Shown: positions 51,227 to 61,246, counted from the first letter of the stretch. The stretch is DNA of 64,000 nt from Candidatus Villigracilis propinquus (GCA_016714565.1 JADKDM010000001.1:310001-374000); one strand, 5' to 3'. The notes: generated by a model from the letters alone, not told the origin. A program made the numbers and translations.

Positions 51227-52789
51227 TTATAAACTTGTTCTTCTCTTTCTTAATTTCTTGTCATCCAGCATTTTGAAGATTCTCAAAATAAACGGAAAAT
51301 TTCCCAACCAGCCGAGGAAGGCCGCGGAGATAGCATTCAATCCGCGGGGGAGTTCAGGCAGAGTGACAGCGGGGGAGAAGTCTACGAGGCGGTTGTCGAG
51401 TTGGAAAGTGTATCTGCCTGTTTGTGTGATCTCCGGGTCAGCTTCGAGATAGGCGCGCAGGTCTTCGCGTTCGGTTGGGGTCATCCATTGCGGCAGGTCA
51501 GAGGTGGCTTTGAAACCGCAGACGATGGCGAGGTCTTGCAGCAGCTTCTTCTGCTCCTGCGTCATCTCATTTTCTTTTTCCACAAAATAAGCCACATCCG
51601 AGTCAATGTGCAGCAGCGGCTTCAGCCACAAGCGGTGTGACACTGTGCGTACGGCGTTCTTTGTCCCTGGCGTGGTTGGGTTTTGCAGCATGTGCGCGTC
51701 GCGATACACTTCCCATTTGTGTGCCACATCCGGCCCGATGCGCATCGCGTCACACATGCCAATGGCGGGGATGATGGGCGTGCCGCAAGTGAGGAAGAAT
51801 GCGTCTGCACCCATGGCCTCGCGCATCACTTGCAGTGCTTCACGGTACGCGGCTTCACGCGGCATGTCTTTGTAACGCTTGCCCCTCAACGCGCCGCCAT
51901 ACAGGAAGTCCAGCTTGAGGTAGTCAAAGCCCCAGCGGCGGACCTGCTTCATGAGCGCAACCAGCCACGAGATTACGTCCGGATGCGTGGTGTCGAGTGC
52001 GCGCAACTGCTCGCCCCAGTTAAATCCCGCAGAGACGAGTCGTCCTTTTTCGTCGCGCAAAAACCAATCCGCATGCTGTTTGAAAAGCTGTGAAGATTCC
52101 ACGGCGATGAGCGGGGCAAGCCATAACCCGGCACGCCTGCCCGTTGATTTTATTTTCTCGGCCAGCGCATTCATGCCTGATGTAAATTTTTTGTTCGCTT
52201 CCCAATCGCCAATGGATGCCTGCCAGCCGTCATCCACTTGTAAGACATCGAAAGGCAGGTCAGTCAGCCCATCAAAAATCTCGAAAAGGATCTTTTCATC
52301 GATCACGGTGTACAGGCTGTACCACGAACACCACACGCGCGGCGCGGTGGTTTTATTTAATTTTCCAAAACGATTTCCCAACTGATCGACATATTTTTTG
52401 AAGACGACATTTTCCGGCCCATAGGCAATGAACCACTCGATCTCATCCGCCTCACTCCGCCCTGCCAGTTGATCCTCGACGAGGAGCACATGCGCATCTG
52501 TGGCAAGCGCGCCCAATAAAAGGATGTTCCCATCTTCGAACTCAGCCGCGCCAATCCACGAACTAAGCGGTTCCGTCTTGCGGATGTGCTGCGCATCCAA
52601 CTGCAATGGGTGAAAGATATCCGGCTTCTGAATTGGTAACGGTTTTAGATCTGTCCACGCGGCCAGTGACCACGACTGCCAGCCGTGCCGATAATATTTC
52701 ACCGGTATGGATGGCAGCTCAATGTTGATGTCTTTTGCTTTGACGATCTTTGGCGTGTTTTGAATTTCATTAAATCTGATCAGAGACAT
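51227..52789 (-). CDS. GH36 alpha-galactosidase (clan GH-D)
   Basis: 520 residues with no signal peptide, so cytoplasmic. A beta-sandwich N-terminal part (to about 140) is followed by the TIM barrel: RVWCSWYSLYTVIDE and VLQVDDGWQ at the start, nucleophile D294 in YLKLDFLYGGALRG, and acid/base D354 in MRIGPDVAHKW. Releases terminal alpha-galactose from raffinose-type oligosaccharides or galactomannan fragments. Shorter than classical GH36 (about 700) and near the compact form. It has no transporter neighbours here. Confidence 0.88.
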   Translation of the reverse strand: MSLIRFNEIQNTPKIVKAKDINIELPSIPVKYYRHGWQSWSLAAWTDLKPLPIQKPDIFHPLQLDAQHIRKTEPLSSWIGAAEFEDGNILLLGALATDAHVLLVEDQLAGRSEADEIEWFIAYGPENVVFKKYVDQLGNRFGKLNKTTAPRVWCSWYSLYTVIDEKILFEIFDGLTDLPFDVLQVDDGWQASIGDWEANKKFTSGMNALAEKIKSTGRRAGLWLAPLIAVESSQLFKQHADWFLRDEKGRLVSAGFNWGEQLRALDTTHPDVISWLVALMKQVRRWGFDYLKLDFLYGGALRGKRYKDMPREAAYREALQVMREAMGADAFFLTCGTPIIPAIGMCDAMRIGPDVAHKWEVYRDAHMLQNPTTPGTKNAVRTVSHRLWLKPLLHIDSDVAYFVEKENEMTQEQKKLLQDLAIVCGFKATSDLPQWMTPTEREDLRAYLEADPEITQTGRYTFQLDNRLVDFSPAVTLPELPRGLNAISAAFLGWLGNFPFILRIFKMLDDKKLRKRRTSL

Positions 52790-52900
52790 GAGGTTTCCTC
52801 AACTATTTTCGATGGGCGATAATAATCCATCCATGAGTTATTGACCAGTTAAATGGAGCGAAGCTCACAAAGGTGTATGTGTGGAAAAAAACATGCCCTC

Positions 52901-52929
52901 TTGACGATTAAAACGCCATAAGGTATATT
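52901..52929 (+). promoter_or_regulatory. sigma-70-type promoter of the Lrp gene
   Basis: TTGACG (52901-52906) and TATATT (52924-52929) are separated by 17 bases. The expected start of transcription is near 52936, about 29 bases before the ATG. Confidence 0.7.
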
Positions 52930-52964
52930 CCGCGTGTCACTTTCGGAAAAGAAGCGGAAACAAT

Positions 52965-53468
52965 ATGTATGAATTCGACAAAATAGACATAAAAATCGTC
53001 AATTTGCTCCTTGAAGATGGCCGTATGTCCGCTTCGGAGATGTCTCGCCGTATGGCGGATATTTCTGAACGCGCAGTTCGCTACCGTGTAGACCGAATGA
53101 TCGAAGAAGGTGTCATTCAGATCAGCGCGGTGGTCAACCCTGAATCATTGGGCTTCAAGATCAAAGCCGATGTGTGGCTTGAGGTGGAAGCTGACGCTGT
53201 TTTGGAGGTCGCGAAGAAGATGGCCTCTTTCGAAAATGTGACGTACGTAGCCTGCGGCATTGGACAGAATGACATCAGTATCCAGTTGGTTGCCAGGGAC
53301 ACTTCCGAGATCTATTACTTCGTCACGGAAGTTGTTCGCAAAGTCCCCGGGGTCCGCAAGACCACAACCTCCATCGTACCGATCGTTCTGAAAGATGTTT
53401 ACCAGTGGAGAGTGCCTGAACGAATTGCAAACGAATTGTCAGATGAATCAGTCGCAACGTCCAAATGA
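52965..53468 (+). CDS. Lrp/AsnC-family transcriptional regulator
   Basis: 167 residues. The N-terminal winged helix-turn-helix is at about 1-55 (DIKIVNLLLEDGRMSASEMSRRM, then AVRYRVDRMIEEGVI). The C-terminal RAM ligand domain (ADVWLEVEADAVLEVAKKM to VLKDVYQW) binds amino-acid-like effectors in this family. It is first in the aminotransferase island, 18 bases before the first aminotransferase gene, and probably controls that island. A second Lrp gene stands at the right edge after potD. Confidence 0.92.
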   Translation: MYEFDKIDIKIVNLLLEDGRMSASEMSRRMADISERAVRYRVDRMIEEGVIQISAVVNPESLGFKIKADVWLEVEADAVLEVAKKMASFENVTYVACGIGQNDISIQLVARDTSEIYYFVTEVVRKVPGVRKTTTSIVPIVLKDVYQWRVPERIANELSDESVATSK

Positions 53469-53486
53469 TCCATAAAAGGAGAGTGT

Positions 53487-54785
53487 ATGTTTGGTTCGAA
53501 GACGCAATCGTTACAACAGCGCGCGCAGAAGGTTATACCATTGGGGGTGAATTCCAATTTTCGTTTTTGGGGTGATGGAATTACCCCATATGTGGATAAA
53601 GCCAAGGGCGGATATTTATGGGACGTGGATGGTAGAAAATATATTGATTATCGTATGGCCTTTGGACCGATCATTCTCGGTCATGCCTACCCTGAAGTTG
53701 ATTCGAAAGTCCTGGAAGAGATTCAACGCGGAGTCCTTTTCGCGATGACCGGCGAACTTGAAGTTGCCGTGGCAGAGATGATCGTTGAGATGTCCCCGGC
53801 AATTGACATGGTGCGCATGGCTTGTTCCGGCACCGAAGCCACCATGCACGCCATCCGTGTGGCGCGCGCCTACACAGGCCGCGATATTATCGTAAAGTTT
53901 GAAGGTAATTATCACGGAATGCACGACCATACGTTGTGGTCAACCTACGCGCCCGTTGAGGCGTATGGGAATCGCCGCAGCCCGATCCCAGTTCCGGCTT
54001 CGTCTGGCATTCCCACCGCAATGCGTGACTTTATCATCGTGTTGCCATTTAATGACTTTGAAGGCTTTGACCGTGTAATGAAATCTCACGGGGAGCAAAT
54101 TGCCGCAGTGATTACCGAGCCATGTCAGGGCAATTGCGCGGCCATCAATCCACAGGATGGATTCCTTGAGTTGATCCGTCAGCGCACGGAAGAGCATGGC
54201 TGTGTTTTTATTTTGGATGAAGTGAAAACAGGATTTCGAATTGCGAACGGGGGAGCGCAGGAATATTACAACATCAAGCCTGATATGGTCACGTACGCGA
54301 AAGCGCTTGGCAATGGATACCCTGTTGCGGCGTTTGGCGGCAAGCGCGAGATCATGTCAATTATTGGGCAGGGCGTGTCACAAGGCGGGACGTATACTAA
54401 TAACAAACCGGGTATTGCCGGTGCGTATGCCACGTTAAACCTCTTGAAATCCAAGCCTATTTTGAAATCAATTGAAAAACGCGGACAACGTCTGATGGAC
54501 GGTTTGAAAGAGATCTTTGAAGAGAACGATATTCAGACCGTGTTCACCGGGTACCCTGCGATGTTCTCCTTCTCGTTTGGCATCGATGCTGTCACCTGTC
54601 AACGCGATTGGGCAGCAAGTGACCACGACTTGTATATTGAGTTGACAGATAAAGCCATTGCTCGCGGCGTGATGCCTGACCGCGACGCTCGCGAACCATG
54701 GTTCCTCTGCTACGAACACTCCGATGCCGATATTGATGAGACGTTGAATGTGTTTGCAGAGATCGTGAAGGAAGTGAAAAAATAA
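53487..54785 (+). CDS. class III aminotransferase (glutamate-1-semialdehyde-aminomutase-like)
   Basis: 432 residues, PLP-dependent. PLP Lys is K272 in YAKALGNGYPVAAFGGK, and the ring-N Asp is D244 in FILDEVKTGFR. The SGTEATMHAIRVARA loop holds the phosphate. The overall pattern (LGVNSNFRFWG, NYHGMHDHTLW) resembles GSA aminomutase relatives that work on beta-amino or omega-amino acids. Since haem genes are absent and polyamine genes surround it, an amine-catabolic task is more likely than haem synthesis. Strong ribosome site AAAGGAGAG. Confidence 0.88.
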   Translation: MFGSKTQSLQQRAQKVIPLGVNSNFRFWGDGITPYVDKAKGGYLWDVDGRKYIDYRMAFGPIILGHAYPEVDSKVLEEIQRGVLFAMTGELEVAVAEMIVEMSPAIDMVRMACSGTEATMHAIRVARAYTGRDIIVKFEGNYHGMHDHTLWSTYAPVEAYGNRRSPIPVPASSGIPTAMRDFIIVLPFNDFEGFDRVMKSHGEQIAAVITEPCQGNCAAINPQDGFLELIRQRTEEHGCVFILDEVKTGFRIANGGAQEYYNIKPDMVTYAKALGNGYPVAAFGGKREIMSIIGQGVSQGGTYTNNKPGIAGAYATLNLLKSKPILKSIEKRGQRLMDGLKEIFEENDIQTVFTGYPAMFSFSFGIDAVTCQRDWAASDHDLYIELTDKAIARGVMPDRDAREPWFLCYEHSDADIDETLNVFAEIVKEVKK

Positions 54786-54794
54786 TTGTCAAAG

Positions 54795-54839
54795 GTCGAA
54801 AGTCGAAGGTCAAATGACTTTTGACCTTCGACTTTCGAC
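54795..54839 (+). promoter_or_regulatory. 20-bp stem in the gap between two aminotransferase genes
   Basis: GTCGAAAGTC at 54795-54804 begins a 20-base arm that pairs perfectly with 54820-54839 around a 5-base loop (TGACT). There is no U-run, and the ribosome site (AAAAAGGA) follows within a few bases. This suggests an mRNA-stability or processing stem rather than a terminator. Confidence 0.6.
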
Positions 54840-54857
54840 ATATAAAAAGGATGCCCA

Positions 54858-56178
54858 ATGACAAAGCTTACCTCAAAAGAAATCGTTGACCTCAGCAAGG
54901 AATACACCTTTTTCTCCTGGTCGGTGCAGGGACAAGCCAGCCCTATTCCGGTGGAGAAGGCGGAAGGTATTTATTTCTGGGATGCGGATGGAAAACGCTA
55001 CATTGATTTTTCATCCCAACTCATGAATACGAATATCGGCCATCAGCATCCGAAGGTGGTCAAGGCCATTCAGGATCAGGCTGCCAAGTTGTGCTTTGTA
55101 CATCCCGGCAACGCGACCGATGTCCGCGCGTTGCTTGGCAAGAAGCTTGCTGAAGTGACTCCCGGCAACTTGAAGAAAACCTTCTTTACCCTCGGTGGTT
55201 CGGAAGCGAACGAGAACGCCATCAAGATCGCGCGTTTCTACACCGGACGGCATAAGATCCTTGTCGCGTTATCGCTCCTATCACGGCGCGACGCACGGCT
55301 CCATTGCGTTGACAGGCGACTACCGCCGGAATGCGGTTGAGCCTGCCATGCCCGGCGGAGTCCATTTCCTGGACCCGTTTTGCTATCGTTGTCCGTTCGG
55401 GCAGAAGAAAGAATCCTGCAAGCGCGAGTGCATTTCGCATCTCGAAGAAGTGATCAAGTACGAGGGCACAGACAAGATCGCCGCGATCATTATGGAAGGC
55501 GTGGTGGGCTCGAACGGGCTGATCGTCCCGCCGGATGATTACTGGCCGCGCGTCCGCGAGATCTGCGATAAGTACGGCATTCTGCTCATTTCGGATGAAG
55601 TGATGAGCGGATGGGGACGCACCGGCAAATGGTTCGCTGTGGACAATTGGGGTGTTACGCCTGACATCATCACCACCGCGAAAGGCATCACCAGCGGATA
55701 TGTCCCTCTCGGCGCAGTCATCGTCTCAGACAAGATCGCCGCACATTTTGACGATAAGTATCTTTATGCTGGCCTCACATACAACGGTCACGCCTTGGCC
55801 TGCGCTGCAGCCCTTGCAACCATCGAAGTCTATGACGAAGATAATCTGATTGAGAACGCGGCGACGATGGGCAAATATCTCGGTGAATGTCTTGAGGATA
55901 TTAAGTCTCGTCATGTCTCTGTTGGGGATGTGCGCTACATTGGCCTGTTCTCCACTATCGAGCTGGTTACGAATCGTGAGACCAAGGAAATCTTCGCACT
56001 CTCAGTCATGGCGGAAGTCGGAAAAGCCCTGCGCGAGAACGGCCTGTTCACCTTCATCATGGCAAACAACATGGGTAGCATGGTCTTTGTAGTTCCGCCG
56101 TTGTGCATTACGAAGGAACAACTCGACGAAGGTTTGGCGCTGGTCGAAAAGGCGTTGGAAGTTGCGGACGAAAAGTAA
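54858..56178 (+). pseudogene. class III aminotransferase (omega-amino acid / taurine-type), broken by one extra base
   Basis: About 440 residues. The 5' frame runs from ATG 54858 (SWSVQGQASPIPVEKAEG, GGSEANENAIKIARFYTG). Near 55263 an extra base in ATCCTTGTCGCG shifts frame; removing it gives HKILSRYRSYHGATHG and the rest: ISDEVMSGWGRTGKW with the ring-N Asp, then PLP Lys in ITTAKGITSGYVPLG. Similar to aminotransferases that use beta-alanine, taurine or GABA with pyruvate. A short CYRCPFGQKKESCKREC insert could bind metal. A single indel in otherwise intact coding sequence suggests a sequencing error. Confidence 0.83.
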
Positions 56179-56238
56179 AATAGTAAAGTGGTAGGTCGAA
56201 GGTAAATTGACCTTCACAATTTACCATCTGGAGAAATT

Positions 56239-57705
56239 ATGGAAATCTTAAACTACATAAACGGCGAATGGGTAAAACCCTCTGTCAACGAGTATTTCGA
56301 TGTCATTAACCCTGCAACAGGTGATGTCATTGCAAAGACTCCTCTCGGTACAAAGGCAGATGTAGAAGCGGCGGCAAAGGCTGCCAGCGAAGCCTATACT
56401 TCATGGCGGCGCGTGCCTGTCAATGACCGTGTGCAATATTTATTCAAACTCCGCAATCTCATGCGTGAGAATGGCGATGAAATTGCAAGGCTCATCACCA
56501 ATGAAGCAGGCAAGACATTCGAAGAAGCCAAAGCCGAAATGGTTCGCGCGTACGAAAATATCGAAGTTGCTTGCGGAATGCCCCACATGAGCAAAGGCGA
56601 ATTCGTGGAAGACATCGCCCCCGGCATCGACGAGATCATGATCCGTCAACCTGTGGGTGTGTGTGCTACGATTGCGCCGTTCAACTTTCCCGGCATGATC
56701 GTGTTTTGGTACCTGCCCTACGCGCTTGCGGCGGGCAATACCTACATCGTGAAGCCTTCCGAAAAAGTGCCGATGACCATGCAGTTCATTTTCAAACTCA
56801 TCGAGCAGGTTGGCTTCCCGAAGGGCGTGGTCAACATGGTCAATGGCGCGAAGGAAACCGTGGATGGCATTCTCGAACATCCCGCCATTCGCGCGATCAC
56901 TTTCGTTGGCTCGACCAATGTCGCGAAATATATTTACAGCACCGCCGCGTTTCATGGCAAACGTGTTCAAGCGCAAGGTGGAGCGAAGAATCCCGTCATC
57001 ATTTTGCCGGATGCGGATATGGAAATGGCGACGAAGATCGTCGCCGATTCAGCCTTCGGGTGTGCTGGTCAGCGCTGTCTGGCAGTTTCTCTGGCTGTGA
57101 CCGTTGCCGAGTCAAAGAACGAATTCACCGAGTTGATCTGCGATGCAGCAGCCTCACGAACTGTCGGCTATGGACTTGATGCAGGCATTCAGATGGGGCC
57201 TGTCATCAACACAGCGTCACAGCAGCGCGTGGAGCAGTTGATCGCCCTTGGTGCAAAAGAAGGCGCTGGCGTGCCCGTGGATGGGCGCGGGACGGTGGTG
57301 AAGGGCTACGAGCGTGGGACCTTCGTCAGACCGACGATCCTCTCCGATGTTAAAGCTGGAAGCGAGATCGCGAGGACGGAAATCTTCGGGCCGGTGCTAA
57401 GTCTCATGCATGTGAACACCATCGATGATGCCATCCAATTGGTGAACAGTGGACAGTACGGCAACCAGGCCAGCTTGTTCACATCCAGTGGAAATGCCGC
57501 GCGTCGTTTCAGATACGAAGCGGATGCAGGCAACATTGGCATCAACATTGGCGTTGCCGCGCCGATGGCGTTCTTCCCGTTCAGTGGCTGGAAAGATAGT
57601 TTCTTCGGCGATATGCACGGGCAGGGTATGGATGCGGTGGAATTCTTCACACAGAAAAAAGTTGTGGTCGAACGTTGGCCCAAAGAGTGGACAAGAAAGT
57701 TTTAA
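56239..57705 (+). CDS. mmsA: CoA-acylating methylmalonate/malonate-semialdehyde dehydrogenase
   Basis: 488 residues. Catalytic Cys is C280 in CAGQRCLAVS, the sequence of the CoA-dependent branch; NAPF-like APFNFPG and the nucleotide-binding FVGSTNVAKYIY are present. Family members turn malonate semialdehyde or methylmalonate semialdehyde into acetyl- or propionyl-CoA. With transaminases that make malonate semialdehyde from beta-alanine next door, a role in beta-alanine and polyamine breakdown is likely; succinate or aminobutyrate semialdehyde remain possible. A small stem (56201-56208 with 56218-56225) precedes its ribosome site. Confidence 0.92.
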   Translation: MEILNYINGEWVKPSVNEYFDVINPATGDVIAKTPLGTKADVEAAAKAASEAYTSWRRVPVNDRVQYLFKLRNLMRENGDEIARLITNEAGKTFEEAKAEMVRAYENIEVACGMPHMSKGEFVEDIAPGIDEIMIRQPVGVCATIAPFNFPGMIVFWYLPYALAAGNTYIVKPSEKVPMTMQFIFKLIEQVGFPKGVVNMVNGAKETVDGILEHPAIRAITFVGSTNVAKYIYSTAAFHGKRVQAQGGAKNPVIILPDADMEMATKIVADSAFGCAGQRCLAVSLAVTVAESKNEFTELICDAAASRTVGYGLDAGIQMGPVINTASQQRVEQLIALGAKEGAGVPVDGRGTVVKGYERGTFVRPTILSDVKAGSEIARTEIFGPVLSLMHVNTIDDAIQLVNSGQYGNQASLFTSSGNAARRFRYEADAGNIGINIGVAAPMAFFPFSGWKDSFFGDMHGQGMDAVEFFTQKKVVVERWPKEWTRKF

Positions 57706-57710
57706 TAAAA

Positions 57711-57743
57711 AGACCTGACAGGTTTTCAAAACCTGTCAGGTCT
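57711..57743. terminator. 16-bp palindromic hairpin after the dehydrogenase gene
   Basis: AGACCTGACAGGTTTT (57711-57726) pairs perfectly with 57728-57743 around one base; the outer side has AAAAA on the left. It can end transcription in either direction but lies inside what should be one operon, so read-through is probable. Confidence 0.7.
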
Positions 57744-57769
57744 CACGGAATTATTATAAGGATACTATT

Positions 57770-59131
57770 ATGGCAGTAGATTACGAAGACGCATTGGATT
57801 ATTCGTCACGTTGGATGGATTTGATCCAAAAGAATGAGTTCCCAACAACGGAGCAGGCGCACCAGATCATTGATGAGTCGAAGACAAATTTTGCCGAGCA
57901 TTACAACCGCAATTGGCTGGAATATCGAAAGAGTGTCACCGAATCTGGTGATTGGGCGGCGGTGGAATGGGGCGGTTCGGGTTCGGTGATCAAGGATGTG
58001 CTTGGACGCGAGTATCTGGATTTCCTTGGCGGCTATGGCATGATGGATCTGGGTTGGAGTCACCCGGATGTGATTAATACGGTGAAAGCGCAATTGGAGC
58101 GCTCGCCTATGCCTTCTCAGGAATTGATTGACCCATTGCGCGGCGTGCTGGGTAAATTGCTTGCAAGCATTACGCCTGGCGATTTGAAATACAGCTGGTT
58201 TGCCGCGAGCGGCACGGAAGCCAATGAAGCCGCCATGAAGATCGCAAAACTTTATACGGGCAAGACCGCGTTCATTGTGGGTGTGAGAGCTTTTCATGGT
58301 AAGACCATGGGAGCGCTTTCGCTCATGGGGAAATCGGATTATCGCGCTCCCATGGGAGCCATGTACGCGGGACAGGTGTACCATGTCCCGTTTGGGGATG
58401 CGGATGCGGTTGAAAAGCAGCTTGAGATTTGTGAAAAAGTTGGCATCGGTGTGGCGGCTGTGATGTTCGAGCCGATTCAGGGCGAGTCAGGAGCCATCGT
58501 TCCGCCTGATGATTTTTGGCCGCGCATTCGTGCAGCAACGAAGAAGTATGGTGTGTTATTGATAGCCGATGAAGTACAAACCGGTTTGGGTCGCACAGGA
58601 AAGTTGTGGGGTGTTGAACATTGGAATGTGGTGCCGGATATTTTGACGGTGGCGAAGTCCCTTGGCGGCGGCGTGATGCCGATCAGCGCGGTGACGACCA
58701 CCGAGGAGATCTATCAGCCGATGATGTACCCGAATCCGTTCATGCACACAACCACGACGGGCGGCGGTGCGCTGGCTTGTTCTGCTGCAATTTCTGCCAT
58801 TCATGTCACCTTGCGCGAAAAGCTGTGGGAGCAGGCCGCGCAAAAGGGTGATTACCTGATTTCACAATTAAACAAATTCGTTGCGCAGTATCCGCAAATT
58901 TATGAGAAAATAACGGGCAAAGGTCTCCTGATCGGAATGCATTTTAGAACCTCTGAGATCGGTTATAAGATTGCCTCTGGATTATTCAAACGTAATGTGC
59001 TGGTTGCGGGTACATTGACCAGTGCGCAAACAATTCGTGTTGAACCTCCGTTGATCGTAACGCAGCGGCAAATGGATGCTATGTTGGATCGTTTGGATGA
59101 AGCGTTGCTGGAAATCAGCAAGACTATATAG
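57770..59131 (+). CDS. putrescine aminotransferase (YgjG/PatA-like)
   Basis: 453 residues. Resembles E. coli putrescine aminotransferase along its whole length from memory: LEYRKSVTESGDWAAVEW, DPLRGVLGKLLASITPGDLKYSW, DEVQTGLGRTGKLWG and PLP Lys in LTVAKSLGGGVMPI. The tail VLVAGTLTSAQTIRVEPPL is also shared. Transfers the amino group of putrescine to 2-oxoglutarate, giving 4-aminobutanal. It lies 31 bases before the polyamine importer genes. Confidence 0.9.
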   Translation: MAVDYEDALDYSSRWMDLIQKNEFPTTEQAHQIIDESKTNFAEHYNRNWLEYRKSVTESGDWAAVEWGGSGSVIKDVLGREYLDFLGGYGMMDLGWSHPDVINTVKAQLERSPMPSQELIDPLRGVLGKLLASITPGDLKYSWFAASGTEANEAAMKIAKLYTGKTAFIVGVRAFHGKTMGALSLMGKSDYRAPMGAMYAGQVYHVPFGDADAVEKQLEICEKVGIGVAAVMFEPIQGESGAIVPPDDFWPRIRAATKKYGVLLIADEVQTGLGRTGKLWGVEHWNVVPDILTVAKSLGGGVMPISAVTTTEEIYQPMMYPNPFMHTTTTGGGALACSAAISAIHVTLREKLWEQAAQKGDYLISQLNKFVAQYPQIYEKITGKGLLIGMHFRTSEIGYKIASGLFKRNVLVAGTLTSAQTIRVEPPLIVTQRQMDAMLDRLDEALLEISKTI

Positions 59132-59162
59132 GTTTCATTACTCATCTTTGAGGAGAAGATAG

Positions 59163-60278
59163 ATGACCAGTGAATTTGCAGTTGAAATGCGCGATGTTGT
59201 AAAAAAGTTTATCACGCCGGAGGGGAATGAAATGGCTGCGGTGGATCATGTCACCATGCAGATCAAGAATGGCGAGTTCTTTTCCATGCTTGGGTCTTCG
59301 GGGTGCGGCAAGACCACGTCTCTGCGAATGGTTGCAGGCTTTGAATGGCCGACCGAAGGCGAGGTTTATATCGAAGGCATACCCATGGGGCACACACCTC
59401 CGTTCCAGCGCAAGGTGAACACGGTGTTTCAGAGCTATGCTCTTTTTCAGCATCTGACCGTTTACCAGAATCTGGCATTTGGTTTGGAAATGGAAGGCGC
59501 AAAAGAAGATGAGATCAAGAGGCGTGTTGGACATGCTCTTGAAATGGTGCAGCTTACCGGTATGGATCGACGCAAGCCGAAACAGCTTTCCGGCGGACAA
59601 CAGCAGCGCGTCGCTCTTGCCCGGGCACTGGTCAAAACACCCGATGTTTTGCTTCTCGATGAGCCTCTTGGTGCATTGGATTTGAAACTTCGCAAAGAGA
59701 TGCAGCTTGAGCTAAAAGCGCTTCAACAGCAATTAGGCATTACCTTTATCTATGTTACGCACGATCAGGAAGAAGCGTTGACGATGTCTGACCGTATTGC
59801 GGTAATGAGCAAAGGAAAAATTCAGCAATTGGGTACACCTGTTGAAGTATATGAACGTCCTGCCAACAAGTTCGTTGCAGACTTTATCGGGGAGTCGAAT
59901 TTCCTCGAAGGCAAGATCAAGTCCCTGTCGAAGGATGAGGCGAGTGTTTTCATCCCCAGCTTGAATGCGGACGTGGTGGGGATGCCCGTCTCTGAGGGGT
60001 TGGTCAAAGGTGAAGAAGTTGTGGTTTCCATCCGCCCGGAGAAGATTCGTGTTACTGAAAAAGATCTGAAGAATACGAATCTATTCCACGCCAGGGTGAC
60101 GAACACAGTGTACATCGGCGCGGATACGCACATCTATGTGGATGTGAATGGCGCGAAGTTGAAGGTGTTGGAGCAAAACCGTATTTCACGCTTGGATCCG
60201 AAGTCGTTCTACGTTGTGGGGCAGGATGTTTGGTTGATGCTCATGCCAGAGAATACTCTGGTGTTGAAGAAGGATTAA
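59163..60278 (+). CDS. potA: spermidine/putrescine ABC transporter ATP-binding protein
   Basis: 371 residues. Walker A is GSSGCGKTTS, signature LSGGQQQRVALARALV, Walker B VLLLDEP and H-loop THDQEEA. A C-terminal TOBE domain (SIRPEKIRV) follows. It energises the importer formed with PotB and PotC. Good ribosome site (GAGGAGA). The first gene of the importer block, right after the putrescine aminotransferase. Confidence 0.94.
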   Translation: MTSEFAVEMRDVVKKFITPEGNEMAAVDHVTMQIKNGEFFSMLGSSGCGKTTSLRMVAGFEWPTEGEVYIEGIPMGHTPPFQRKVNTVFQSYALFQHLTVYQNLAFGLEMEGAKEDEIKRRVGHALEMVQLTGMDRRKPKQLSGGQQQRVALARALVKTPDVLLLDEPLGALDLKLRKEMQLELKALQQQLGITFIYVTHDQEEALTMSDRIAVMSKGKIQQLGTPVEVYERPANKFVADFIGESNFLEGKIKSLSKDEASVFIPSLNADVVGMPVSEGLVKGEEVVVSIRPEKIRVTEKDLKNTNLFHARVTNTVYIGADTHIYVDVNGAKLKVLEQNRISRLDPKSFYVVGQDVWLMLMPENTLVLKKD

Positions 60279-60280
60279 CC

Positions 60281-61204
60281 ATGCTTAAGCGAATTCGTGA
60301 AAGTAAAGCTGCACAGGGAACGCTGCTGGCATTGCCAACCACGTTCTGGTTGTTTTTTCTGCTGATCATTCCTTTGTTCCTTACGCTTGTCATAAGTTTT
60401 GGTCAGCGCAGCCCGGATGGGAATGTGATCTATACATTCTCTTTGGATAATTACATCCGTTTGTTTGGCTATAGCACAGACTGTGCCGATGGGCAAACTT
60501 CGTGTTTTGATCCTCTGTATGTGCAGATTCTTGGACGGTCTTTATCCCTGGCATTTAATACTACCGTGCTTGTCATTAGCATGGCATATCCCCTTGCTTA
60601 TTTTATTGCGCGTGCGCATCCTAAAAAACGCAATACATATTTGTTTATGGTTCTGATCCCGCTGTGGACGAATTTTGTTATCCGTGTGTATGCGTGGATG
60701 ATGTTGCTTCGCAAGGAAGGTGCGATCAATATCATTATAGGCGCTGTGGCGGATATGCTTAATATTCCATTTACGCCGTTTGAAATGTTGTACACCCCGG
60801 GCGCAGTGCTGGTTGGAATGGTGTACGAATTTTTGCCGTTCATGATTTTGCCGATCTACACATCCCTTGAGAAGATCGATAATTCCCTTTATGAAGCCGC
60901 TGCCGATCTGGGTGCCAATGCTATTAAGACGTTCCTGCGGGTTACTCTTCCGCTATCAATGCCGGGTGTGGTGGCGGGGACGATTCTCGTTTTTATCCCC
61001 GTGATGGGAACCTTCATTGTGTCTGATATTTTGGGAGGACGTCAGGTGATCCTTGTTGGTAACTTGATCCAACGGCAATTCCTCGATGCGCGTGACCCGA
61101 CCTTCGGGTCTGCCGCATCTCTAATCCTGATGGTGATGACGCTTATTGTGACATATTTCTATACCCGTAAATTTGGTTTTGGAGAGGAGATTGTTGTCGC
61201 ATGA
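60281..61204 (+). CDS. potB: spermidine/putrescine ABC transporter permease
   Basis: 307 residues from ATG 60281, 2 bases after potA. Six membrane helices; the EAA loop near residue 205 reads YEAAADLGANAIKTFLRVTLP. A PotB-type periplasmic segment with two Cys (STDCADGQTSCFD) may form a disulfide. Its stop codon abuts the stem that covers the potC start. Confidence 0.93.
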   Translation: MLKRIRESKAAQGTLLALPTTFWLFFLLIIPLFLTLVISFGQRSPDGNVIYTFSLDNYIRLFGYSTDCADGQTSCFDPLYVQILGRSLSLAFNTTVLVISMAYPLAYFIARAHPKKRNTYLFMVLIPLWTNFVIRVYAWMMLLRKEGAINIIIGAVADMLNIPFTPFEMLYTPGAVLVGMVYEFLPFMILPIYTSLEKIDNSLYEAAADLGANAIKTFLRVTLPLSMPGVVAGTILVFIPVMGTFIVSDILGGRQVILVGNLIQRQFLDARDPTFGSAASLILMVMTLIVTYFYTRKFGFGEEIVVA

Positions 61205-61246
61205 TCCCGCACACTACAACCTTTTTTGAAATGGAGCGTGCGGGAT
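61204..61246 (+). promoter_or_regulatory. stem that covers the potC start codon
   Basis: ATCCCGCAC (61204-61212) begins at the last base of the potB stop codon and pairs perfectly with 61238-61246, which includes the AT of the potC ATG (61245). The loop holds the Shine-Dalgarno-like ATGGAG. A ribosome ending on potB would open the stem, which fits translational coupling. Confidence 0.6.

Noticed and set aside
53487..54785. Haem-synthesis gene hemL
   Set aside because: Similar to glutamate-1-semialdehyde aminomutase, but it is in an amine-catabolic neighbourhood with an Lrp regulator and no other tetrapyrrole gene.
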